Shown one piece after another: positions 1 to 7,400 of a stretch of DNA of 11,168 bases (position 1 is its first letter; each line of letters begins with the position of its first letter). The stretch comes from Syntrophales bacterium. GTDB taxonomy: Bacteria; Desulfobacterota; Syntrophia; Syntrophales; UBA8958. The notes under the pieces were generated by a model. It searched no databases. It saw only the letters and a program-made list of their open reading frames with translations, and had not been told where the DNA came from. The stretch covers positions 1 to 11,168 of the forward strand of contig JALNVY010000064.1 of assembly GCA_023231165.1 (NCBI GenBank). Reading direction: 5' to 3'. The position numbers were made by a program, and so were the translations under genes.

Positions 1-93
1 CCGGTAAAGGATGGTTTGCACGCACCGAATAAAGGGAAGCCATTTTTTATTGGCCCCATAAAATATAGTCCACAATCAAATAATCGTTTGTCG

Positions 94-101
94 AAGGAGG
101 G
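94..101 (+). promoter_or_regulatory. Strong ribosome binding site for the cupin gene (decides start)
   Basis: AAGGAGGG ends four bases before the ATG at 106. It fixes that ATG as the start; the reading frame stays open upstream as far as position 16, but the extension has no ribosome binding site and does not resemble the family N-terminus. I see no convincing sigma70 or sigma54 promoter in 1-93. A TATAGT hexamer at 64-69 has no matching -35 at the right distance. Confidence 0.75.
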
Positions 102-105
102 AATC

Positions 106-450
106 ATGGCCGACGAAACAGCAACAAAGACAGACAGTCTCAAATCCAAAGCCCTTATCCTCAGCAGCATCGCGACCTATCAACCGGGGTCCATCGTCAG
201 CCGGGAAATCATCAAGAAAACCACCGGCACGGTTACCGTTTTTGCCTTCGATGCCGGTCAGGGGCTGAGCGAACATACTGCCCCCTTTGACGCCCTGGTT
301 TCGATCCTGGACGGGGAGGCGGAAATCAAGATTTCCAGGAAAACATTCCGGCTCCAGGCAGGGGAATTCATCATCATGCCCGCCCATGAACCACACGCCC
401 TCCAGGCCGTCAAAGCCTTTAAGATGATGCTGGTGATGATCAAGGAATAG
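106..450 (+). CDS. Small single-domain cupin protein (cupin_2 type)
   Basis: A 114-residue protein that is essentially one conserved beta-barrel cupin domain with a short polar N-terminal tail (about residues 1-20). Cupin motif 1 runs from G51 to G70 (G51-x5-H57 through ILDG70), and motif 2 from G86 to H97 (GEFIIMPAHEPHAL, with G86, P92, H97). The usual second His and the Glu of motif 1 are absent: H57 and H97 remain, and H94 stands where a Gly is typical, so metal binding is possible but not canonical. There is no signal peptide, so it should be cytosolic. Such stand-alone cupins are common in anaerobes and most have no defined substrate; I cannot name a reaction. The next gene starts 12 nt downstream on the same strand, suggesting co-transcription. 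The fold call is firm; the function is unknown. Confidence 0.85.
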   Translation: MADETATKTDSLKSKALILSSIATYQPGSIVSREIIKKTTGTVTVFAFDAGQGLSEHTAPFDALVSILDGEAEIKISRKTFRLQAGEFIIMPAHEPHALQAVKAFKMMLVMIKE

Positions 451-461
451 TTTCGGAAATT

Positions 462-1343
462 ATGACGATAATTCAACCCTTCCCTGGCAAAGCATCAAAA
501 TCCGAGCTGGTGCGCTGGCAGAAACTAGCCATGAATAAATACCGACGGCGGGAAGGGCTTTTCCTGGCCGAGGGGTGCAAGGTCATCGAGGATTTACAGA
601 AAAGCCGTTGGCAAATCGAAGCCCTCCTCGGAATGGCCGGAAAGGAGGATATCTATTCGCGATTTCTTGGAACTCCCGCCATTTATCCGGACAACGGCAA
701 AGCAACACCGGGCGCCGGAACGGTTCAAAGTGGTAGCATGGTCCAAAAGTATATCCTCTCAGAAAAGGAGTGGGGGAAACTCAGCCAGGACCAGGCGCCG
801 GAAGGCGTTATGGCCATTGTAAAAATGCCGGTCCCCGGAAATTGGCAGGCGCGGCTGCAAGAGGCGCCTGGACATGTCCTGCTTGTCGATGGCATCAACA
901 ATCCCAACAACCTGGGAGCAATCATGAGGACGGCCCACTGGTTCGGTTTTGCCATGGTATTCCTGAGCACAGGCGCGGTGGACTGGACCCATCCCAAGGT
1001 CGTGCGGACCTCCATGGGCAGCCTTTTTCATCTGGAGATCTTTGATAACCTCAATTTCCTTGAAATCCTTCCTGTCGTCCGGACAACCCATCTACTAATC
1101 GGCAGCGATGTGCGTCACGGCGTTGCCCCGCACAGGCAGAAGGAAAGAACAGCCCTGCTTCTGGGAAGCGAATCCCACGGCGTCTCCGGCGAGTTCCTTG
1201 AAATAATCGACGAACGATGGCATATACCAGGGGCAAGTCGCGCCGAATCACTGAGCCTTCCCCAGGCAGCGGCCATTATGATGTATGAACTTACCAAAGG
1301 AAGTATGCATGGCAGAGTATCTCCAGATCATCACAACCACTGA
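462..1343 (+). CDS. SpoU/TrmH-family RNA 2'-O-ribose methyltransferase (SPOUT)
   Basis: A 293-residue protein of the TrmH/RlmB class, which transfers a methyl group from S-adenosylmethionine to a ribose 2'-OH in rRNA or tRNA. The N-terminal part (about 15-125) looks like the SpoU substrate-binding domain: RRREGLFLAEGCKVIED at 28-44 and APEGVMAIV at 112-120. The C-terminal catalytic domain has the three knotted-fold motifs: motif 1 around 140-163 with NNLGAIMRTA (N150, R156, the likely catalytic Arg), motif 2 LLLGSESHGVSG at 232-243, and motif 3 with IPGASRAESLSLPQAAAI at 255-272. The start at 462 is preferred over the in-frame ATG at 531 because residues 10-30 match the usual N-terminal stretch, although its ribosome binding site is weak. 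The last 35 nt overlap cutA, giving a His-rich tail (HGRVSPDHHNH). Family certain; the exact RNA target (23S rRNA or tRNA) cannot be decided from sequence. Confidence 0.9.
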   Translation: MTIIQPFPGKASKSELVRWQKLAMNKYRRREGLFLAEGCKVIEDLQKSRWQIEALLGMAGKEDIYSRFLGTPAIYPDNGKATPGAGTVQSGSMVQKYILSEKEWGKLSQDQAPEGVMAIVKMPVPGNWQARLQEAPGHVLLVDGINNPNNLGAIMRTAHWFGFAMVFLSTGAVDWTHPKVVRTSMGSLFHLEIFDNLNFLEILPVVRTTHLLIGSDVRHGVAPHRQKERTALLLGSESHGVSGEFLEIIDERWHIPGASRAESLSLPQAAAIMMYELTKGSMHGRVSPDHHNH

Positions 1344-1635
1344 AACAAAGGCCGAGGCCGAGAGGCTAGCCAGGGTACTTATCGAAGGAGGCCTGGCCGC
1401 CTGTGCCCAGATCGTTGGCCCCATAACCAGCACGTATTCATGGAAGGGGCGGATAGAAACGGCCGAAGAATGGCAGTGCCTTATCAAGACCAGGGCCGAT
1501 CTCTTCGGGCAGGTTGAAAGGTCCATCAAGTCGGTCCATTCATATGAAACACCAGAGATTATCGCCCTCCCCATCAGGATGGGAAGCCGGGAATACTTGG
1601 ACTGGATGGCAGGGTTGCTGTCCCCGGAAACTTGA
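1309..1635 (+). CDS. cutA: CutA, divalent-cation tolerance family protein
   Basis: A 108-residue protein of the usual CutA length. CutA proteins are small, very stable homotrimers with a PII-like ferredoxin fold; they are linked to copper and other divalent-cation tolerance in E. coli, but the molecular role is still unclear. Diagnostic stretches are IITTTETKAEAERLARVLIE (7-26), GLAACAQI (28-35, with the conserved Cys32) and VHSYETPEIIALPI (76-89, with H77, Y79, P82, E83). The ATG at 1309 is chosen because AAAGGA at 1296-1301 sits seven bases upstream and the protein then begins as typical CutA does; an in-frame ATG at 1285 would add eight residues. The gene overlaps the methyltransferase by 35 nt, so the two are probably translated together. 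No clear hairpin-plus-T terminator follows. Confidence 0.93.
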   Translation: MAEYLQIITTTETKAEAERLARVLIEGGLAACAQIVGPITSTYSWKGRIETAEEWQCLIKTRADLFGQVERSIKSVHSYETPEIIALPIRMGSREYLDWMAGLLSPET

Positions 1636-1657
1636 TTTTTTGAAGAGAAAAATTTTC

Positions 1658-1669
1658 GTTTCCTGAAAC
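1658..1669. repeat. Palindrome next to the tssJ promoter (possible operator)
   Basis: GTTTC-CT-GAAAC is a perfect 5-2-5 inverted repeat lying 7 nt upstream of the TTGACA -35 box. The position suits a regulator site, but a 10-bp palindrome can occur by chance in AT-rich DNA. No second copy was noticed before tssB. Confidence 0.3.
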
Positions 1670-1676
1670 ATATCAA

Positions 1677-1705
1677 TTGACATAAAACGCCAATCTCATT
1701 AGAGT
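1677..1705 (+). promoter_or_regulatory. Sigma70-type promoter for the tssJKLMA operon
   Basis: A perfect -35 hexamer TTGACA (1677-1682) is followed after exactly 17 nt by TAGAGT (1700-1705), four of six matches to TATAAT. AT-rich sequence lies just upstream. It stands in the only gap between cutA and tssJ, and transcription would start near 1712, giving a leader of about 43 nt before the tssJ ATG. No sigma54 GG-N10-GC signature was seen in this gap. Confidence 0.6.
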
Positions 1706-1754
1706 AACAAGCTATGTAGTAAAAGAGACTTTATAAAACTGAACAGCTTTGATT

Positions 1755-2357
1755 ATGACTTATCGAGCCATCTTATTTATCATCATGTTGATATGCCTGT
1801 GTTCCTGCTCTTCAAAGCCGGCTACACAGGCGTCGTCAAGCCAGCCGCCAATGGCCTCACTGGAACCCGGACCCAGTCCTGTTACTGCAGGCGCCGTTCC
1901 AAATCGTGTCTTCGGGCCAAAGGACATCCAGTTCCACTACACAGCAGCGGCTAATTTAAACTACTATGAAAACAGGGCGCATACTATTTTACTTGTCATC
2001 TATCAGTTAAGCGGCCTCAACGCCTTTAATCAGCAAATAAAGACGGCGGACGGTTTGAGCAAGCTCCTCCAGGCGGAAAAATTTGATAACAGTGTAACCG
2101 GCGTTGATCAGGCCTTTATTGAACCAGGAGAAGAAAAGACCCTCACCCTCGACCGTTATGAGAATACCCAGACCATCGCCGTGGTCGCGGGATATTATAG
2201 CCTGCAACCAGGGCAGGTCAACCGGACCTTTGATATTCCCGCAACCACCGACAAGCGCGGCATATATGGTTTCCGGTCCACCGTGTCCTGGATTGAGCCA
2301 ATCTCCATCAATCTATTTTTAGGACCCAACTCTATTCACGAGGTTATGATAAAATGA
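1755..2357 (+). CDS. tssJ: T6SS outer-membrane lipoprotein TssJ
   Basis: A 200-residue lipoprotein. Residues 1-17 form a lipoprotein signal peptide (hydrophobic 5-15) ending in the lipobox L-C-S-Cys18; Ser at +2, not Asp, fits sorting to the outer membrane. A Ser/Pro/Ala-rich linker (19-50) leads to the TssJ domain (about 55-200). This domain contains the family patterns AHTILLVIYQLSGLNAFNQQ (75-94), EPGEEKTLTLDRYENTQTIA (123-142) and VVAGYYSL (143-150). TssJ adopts a transthyretin-like beta-sandwich and binds the periplasmic C-terminal part of TssM, anchoring the membrane complex to the outer membrane. The ATG at 1755 is taken as the start; a TTG at 1749 adds only two residues. Neither has a clear ribosome binding site. 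The stop overlaps the tssK start (ATGA). It is the first T6SS gene and follows the best promoter in the window. Confidence 0.9.
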   Translation: MTYRAILFIIMLICLCSCSSKPATQASSSQPPMASLEPGPSPVTAGAVPNRVFGPKDIQFHYTAAANLNYYENRAHTILLVIYQLSGLNAFNQQIKTADGLSKLLQAEKFDNSVTGVDQAFIEPGEEKTLTLDRYENTQTIAVVAGYYSLQPGQVNRTFDIPATTDKRGIYGFRSTVSWIEPISINLFLGPNSIHEVMIK

Positions 2358-3754
2358 CAGACCCGATAAGGCCGATTTTTTGGTATCAGGGGCTTTTCCT
2401 CCAGCCCCAGCATTTCCAGTGGCAAGATCTCCACGATCAGTACCGCCTCTATCCGCTTCAGAATTATCTACAGCCTTATTTCTGGGGATTGGGCCGGCTG
2501 CGTATCCAGGAAGAATCTCTGAAGAATCAGACGTTTGAGATTCTGGAAATGCAGATTCTCTTCCAGGACGGAACCTGGATAGTTTTCCCCGGCACGGGCG
2601 AGGTGCAGCCTCGTTCCTTCAAGGGAGCCTGGATAGAAATGGATAAGCCCTTTAATATCTACCTCGGTTTGCGTAAATGGAATCCCCGGGGGGAAAACGT
2701 GACTGTCCTGAAAAATCCTGATGATTTATCTGCCGTCACCACCCGCTTTGCCTCCCCCGCTGACCCGGAGGAAATAAAAGATCTTCATCAGAGCGGTCCA
2801 AGCGCCCAGATCAAATTCCTGAGCCACGCCCTGCGTATTTTCTGGGAAAATGAAATCGAAGGCGCCGGAGATTATGAGTTGGTCCCCGTGGCCCGACTGG
2901 AATTCAACGGCAATGAAATCATCCTTTCACCGGCCTACATCCCCCCCGTACTCACTATCACCTGCTCGGATATCCTCGCGGGACTGGTCAAGGGCATCCG
3001 GGAAGAAGTGACCCTGCGCTGTAGCGTCCTGGAGGAATACAAGCACCCCAAACTCAACCAGACCGCAGAGGCTGTCCAGGGTTCAGATGAATCAAACTAT
3101 ATGGTCTTCCTGCTCGCCCTGCGGGCCTTGATCCGTTATGTACCCTTATTGCACCACCATACCCCTCATGTCCACCCCTGGACGGTCTATGGTATCCTTC
3201 GCTCTCTGGTCGGGGAATTGAGCGCATTTACCGACCGCATCGACGCCCTGGGCCGATTGAAAGACGGGACGGAACTCATGCCCATCTACAGGCACGATCA
3301 ACTCGGTTCCTGTTTCCAGGAGGCAAAAACCCTCATTGACGAACTCCTCAACGGCATAATGATCGGCGCCGAAAATGTCATTCATCTAATCCGCGAGGGA
3401 GACTATTTCCGGGCATTAATCCCGGTAGAAACCTTCGATAATCGTAATCTCTTCTATCTCATGCTGAGAAGCAGTGTAAATACCAACGAATGGGAACAAA
3501 CCATACGCCATATGGTCAAGATCAGCAGTGCCGAACGTCTTCCCATCCTCATCAAGCGGGCACTGCCGGGAATGCCACTGGATCAGATTACCGTCCTTCC
3601 TCCGGGATTGCCGCGCCGTCCCGATTCCACCTATTTCAAGCTTGACCGTAGCAGTTCGGAGTGGTCGGAAATACAGAAACAACAGAACATTTGTCTTTAT
3701 TGGAGCCATGCTCCGGAAGATACTGTGGCGGATATCATAGTAATCAGAAAGTGA
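2354..3754 (+). CDS. tssK: T6SS baseplate protein TssK
   Basis: A 466-residue cytosolic protein, close to the usual TssK length. The signature at the N-terminus, FWYQGLFLQPQHFQWQDLHD (about residues 9-28), is the classic TssK opening. Further typical features are the mid-protein segment around LVPVARLEFNG and the C-terminal part with APEDTVADIIVIRK. TssK trimers resemble phage receptor-binding proteins: the N-terminal shell binds the TssF/TssG wedge and the C-terminal head binds the membrane complex, so TssK links baseplate to TssL/TssM. It starts on the ATGA overlap with tssJ, with GAGGT at 2340-2344 as ribosome binding site. The 55 nt after its stop are non-coding. No frameshift or missing segment is evident. 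Confidence 0.95.
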   Translation: MTDPIRPIFWYQGLFLQPQHFQWQDLHDQYRLYPLQNYLQPYFWGLGRLRIQEESLKNQTFEILEMQILFQDGTWIVFPGTGEVQPRSFKGAWIEMDKPFNIYLGLRKWNPRGENVTVLKNPDDLSAVTTRFASPADPEEIKDLHQSGPSAQIKFLSHALRIFWENEIEGAGDYELVPVARLEFNGNEIILSPAYIPPVLTITCSDILAGLVKGIREEVTLRCSVLEEYKHPKLNQTAEAVQGSDESNYMVFLLALRALIRYVPLLHHHTPHVHPWTVYGILRSLVGELSAFTDRIDALGRLKDGTELMPIYRHDQLGSCFQEAKTLIDELLNGIMIGAENVIHLIREGDYFRALIPVETFDNRNLFYLMLRSSVNTNEWEQTIRHMVKISSAERLPILIKRALPGMPLDQITVLPPGLPRRPDSTYFKLDRSSSEWSEIQKQQNICLYWSHAPEDTVADIIVIRK

Positions 3755-3780
3755 CGCAACCTCGTAAGCGGGGAATGATG

Positions 3781-3803
3781 ACCTTTATAGGTAATTGGCA
3801 GGT
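3781..3803 (+). promoter_or_regulatory. Small hairpin and ribosome binding region before tssL
   Basis: ACCT-TTAT-AGGT (3781-3792) is a perfect 4-bp hairpin, and a second AGGT at 3800-3803 lies six bases before the ATG at 3810. The ACCT arm can pair with either AGGT, so it could weakly mask the tssL ribosome binding site. The spacing favours the ATG at 3810 over the TTG at 3795. The stem is short and the idea is speculative. Confidence 0.3.
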
Positions 3804-3809
3804 AAAAAG

Positions 3810-4478
3810 ATGCAACTGAGCGACTGCTTTATGGAATTGATGGCCTATACCACCTACCTCTGTCAGGGACGGATGAACAATCCACCCCCTTACGAGGAAA
3901 CCCGCCGGCGTTATGATGATCTTCTTCAGCAGGCCGGGCAGTGCTGTCAGGATGCCGGTTTTGACGAAGATGACCGGCAGATGGCCCTCTTTGCTGTCTG
4001 TGCGTGGATTGACGAAACCATCCTCTGCTCAGAATGGCCAGAACGAGGCAGATGGCAGGAAGACCAACTACAGCGGCTTCACTTCCAAACCATGAATGCC
4101 GGGGAGGAGTTCTTTGCCCGTTTAGCGGAATTGGACCCGGAGGCTACGGCCATCAGGGAAGTTTATGCTTACTGCCTTGCCCTAGGATTCAAGGGACGGT
4201 ATTTTCTGCCCGAAGACGACAAAAAACTCGTGGAAATACAGAAGGCCAACCTGCTCCTGGTCAAAGACAATCTGGATATGAGTGTTACGGAAAAACTCTT
4301 CCCCGATGGATACAGCGGCGTGCCCGTTGAGGTCAAACGCAAGCGTTGGCTCCGCGGTCTTTCTATTTACACTATTATCGTCATGGCCATTTCGCTGCTC
4401 GGTGTAATTGCCCTGTTTTCCGTTTACAAGGCTTTGCTTTCAAGCATAAGCCAGTCCTCTTTCGGACCTGGATTCTGA
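3810..4478 (+). CDS. tssL: T6SS inner-membrane protein TssL (IcmH/DotU family, short form)
   Basis: A 222-residue protein with a cytoplasmic alpha-helical domain followed by one C-terminal transmembrane helix (about 184-206). DotU-family patterns are clear: ELMAYTTYLCQGR (9-21), FAVCAWIDETILCSEW (61-76), LQRLHFQTMNAGEEFFARL (87-105) and YCLALGFKGRYF (121-132). TssL dimerises and joins TssM and TssJ in the envelope complex, with its hook-shaped cytoplasmic domain facing TssK. The protein ends about 16 residues after the membrane helix, so it lacks the OmpA-like peptidoglycan-binding domain that some longer TssL proteins carry; a separate anchoring protein may supply that role. The ATG at 3810 is preferred because AGGT at 3800-3803 is well placed; a TTG at 3795 would add five residues. 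tssM begins two bases after the stop. Confidence 0.93.
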   Translation: MQLSDCFMELMAYTTYLCQGRMNNPPPYEETRRRYDDLLQQAGQCCQDAGFDEDDRQMALFAVCAWIDETILCSEWPERGRWQEDQLQRLHFQTMNAGEEFFARLAELDPEATAIREVYAYCLALGFKGRYFLPEDDKKLVEIQKANLLLVKDNLDMSVTEKLFPDGYSGVPVEVKRKRWLRGLSIYTIIVMAISLLGVIALFSVYKALLSSISQSSFGPGF

Positions 4479-4480
4479 TC

Positions 4481-7400
4481 ATGCTGAAAAAAATTCTGAA
4501 AATATCAGCCGTTATCATCCTGCTCCTAATTCTGGCCGGGTTCCTGTACTGGATCACCATTAAAAAGGGCTGGCCATGGTGGATGGGGGCTACGATCTTT
4601 GCAGGCCTTATTGGCCTTGTCGTTGCCGCTATTTTTCTAAAAAGATACCTGTTACGGCGGCGGGAAAAAAAATTCGTTCGCCGGGTCGTGGAATTGGACG
4701 AGTCCGCCATCAAGGGGCTCCCTGCCCATGAAAGGCAGCAGCTCCAGGAACTTCAGGAGAAGTGGAAGGAATCCGTGGAGCTCCTCAGGGATTCCTATCT
4801 GCGCAAGAAAGGCAATCCCCTCTACGCCCTGCCCTGGTATCTTGTTATCGGCGAATCGGGCTCGGGAAAGACCTCGGCCATTAAAAGCGCCCGGCTAAGC
4901 TCACCCCTTACGGACATCGCCAGGACGGCAGGGATTACGGCAACCCGCAATTGCGATTGGTGGTTTTTCGAAGAAGCCATAATTCTCGATTCCGCCGGAC
5001 GCTATACCATTCCCATCGAAGAGGGACGAGACCGGGAGGAATGGGAAAAGTTCCTTACCCTGCTTTCCCAGTACCGGCGGAAGGAACCCCTTAACGGCGC
5101 TATCGTTTCGATTGCCGCCGATGCCTTGCTTGCGGGAGGGGACGATAAGCTGCGCCTGGACGGTCAGAGTATCCGTAAGCGTATCGATCAGCTCATGCGC
5201 GTTACGGGGGCAAAGTTTCCCGTTTACATCCTTATAACCAAAATGGACCTGGTCTATGGCTTCGTTGAGTTCTTCAATTGTTTCCCCGAAGGAGATTCAT
5301 CCCAGGCAATGGGGTACATGAACCGCAAGTTCAACCCCTACTGGCACGAAATTCTTGCCCAAGCCTGGGAGGATATGACGGTTCGCCTCCGTGAACTGCG
5401 CCTGATAATGACCCACCAGGCATGCGCACCGGGACCGGCCGCCCTTGTTTTCCCAGGCGAATTTGAGCGGCTTCGCCCGGGATTGGAAGTGTTCGTAAGG
5501 TCCGTATTTGAAGAAAATCCCTACCAGGAGACGCCACCTTTACGGGGGCTTTACTTTTCCAGCGCCCGACAGGACAGCCAGCCGACTTCCGAACTTTTTG
5601 ATTATTTGGGACAACCGGCATTGGCTTCCCAAACTGGGGAACCCGGAAGAGATCTCTTCCTCAAGGACCTCTTCCGGAACATTCTACCGGGTGACCGCAC
5701 CCTCTTCAGCCCCATTCTCGAATTCATCCGCTGGCGTCGCCTGACTGGCAATACCGGCCTTTTGGCCTGGCTTTTGATCTGTCTTTCCCTGTGTGGATTT
5801 TTAACCATGACTTTTATCCACAATCGTATGACAATCAATAAGTTCCGTACGGATTTCAAGCAGCAGCAGGCCGTTCTCAGCCAGGATGCATCAGCGGACC
5901 TGATCATGATCGAAAGGATGAGACTCCAGATTCTCGACCTGGAAAAGGCCAACCGCTACTGGCTCATCCCCCGTCTCGGCCTCGACGAAAGCCTCGTTGT
6001 AGAAAAGGCCGTAAAGGCAAAGTATACTCAGCTCTTCAAACAGGGCATCATGGACAACTTCGACAGGAACCTCATGAAACGCCTGGAGGACGTCACCAGA
6101 GATACCCCGGAGGATGATCAGGCCGATTATTTCAGTTTTGTCGTAGCCCGGATCAACGTCCTGCGGGAATACCTTAAAACCGGCAAGATCAAACAGAGCG
6201 ACGCCTTCATAAAAAGCGCCGACGACCTTATTGTCATGATTTATCCCAAGACCACATCGGACATCGCCGATATTTTCGATGACAACTACTATGCCTACCT
6301 GAAATGGGGCAAGGACAGGAGGACGGCGGAAACAAATCTGGAGATTTACCAGACTGCCCTCGCGTCTCTGCAGAAAGCGGTCCCTAACATGAAATGGCTG
6401 GTCAGAAAATGGATCCCCGGCGCCTCACCCGTGCAATTGAAGGACTTATGGGGAGAACCGGAGAGCACCGGCTTTAACACCAATGTCGTCGTCTCCGGGG
6501 CCTACACCAGCCAGGGGCGTAAAAATATCGAAACCTTTATCGGAGTCATTGAAGCGGCTACGGCAGATAAGGAGGACTTTGCAAAAAGGAAACCCGATTT
6601 CTGGAAATGGTATCAGCAAGAGTTTACCAACGCCTGGACCTTTTTCGTCCGCCATTTCCCGGAAGGGGAAGATGGACTCCAGACCATGGCCAGCCAGCGG
6701 ACCATGGCCACCCTCATGACCACCGATCATAGCCCATATTTCCGTCTCATCCAGAGGATTGCCGAAGAGTCGGCCTGGATTGGCGCCGATCAGCTCCCCC
6801 CCTGGCTGGCCATCGTCGTCGAGCTGAACGAAATCCAGAAATTAGCCAAAAGTGAAACCAGGAAAACATCGGGGTCCTTTCTCGATAAAATTTCCGGAGA
6901 AAAGGAACAACTATCTCAGGAGATACGATCAGATATGGACCGGAAAAAACTGGACGCCCTGAAGAAGCGCACGGATGCCCTGAAGATCTGGCAGGATTAT
7001 GTAACCTCTCTCGATAAGATCGGACCCGCCGCCACATCCCAGGAAGTAGGATATCGCATGGCCGCTGATTTCTTTACCCTTCCCGCTGACGCCAAAGAGA
7101 GCAATGCAGCGATCTACCTGGCATATAGCAACTACTTGAAACTTAAGGGCACTTTGTCGATAAAGGGCGATATGACCGAGGCCTGGGATATCATGATCGG
7201 CCCTATCGGTTATCTGATTGATTACTGTATTCGCCAGACTTCCTGTTATCTGAAACAACAATGGGAGAGCCAGGTTATCGGCGGCATTCAGGGGGCGCCG
7301 AAAGACAAGCTTCCCGTGCTCCTGTTTGACAAGACCAATGGGCTGGTTTGGAAATTTGTCGGGGGGCCGGCAAACCCCTTTATCACCAAATCCACGGTGG

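Noticed and set aside
1248..1676. Minus-strand frame of 142 codons over cutA
   Set aside because: Antisense to cutA, which is unambiguous; no family resemblance.
4346..4480. Upstream extension of tssM into tssL
   Set aside because: The extension is out-of-frame tssL sequence; the TssM N-terminus with its first membrane helix starts at 4481, two bases after the tssL stop.
6682..6710. Short tandem repeat GACCATGGCCA twice, 18 nt apart, in tssM
   Set aside because: Only two partial copies, giving TMASQR/TMATLM in the protein; no sign of a mobile or regulatory repeat.
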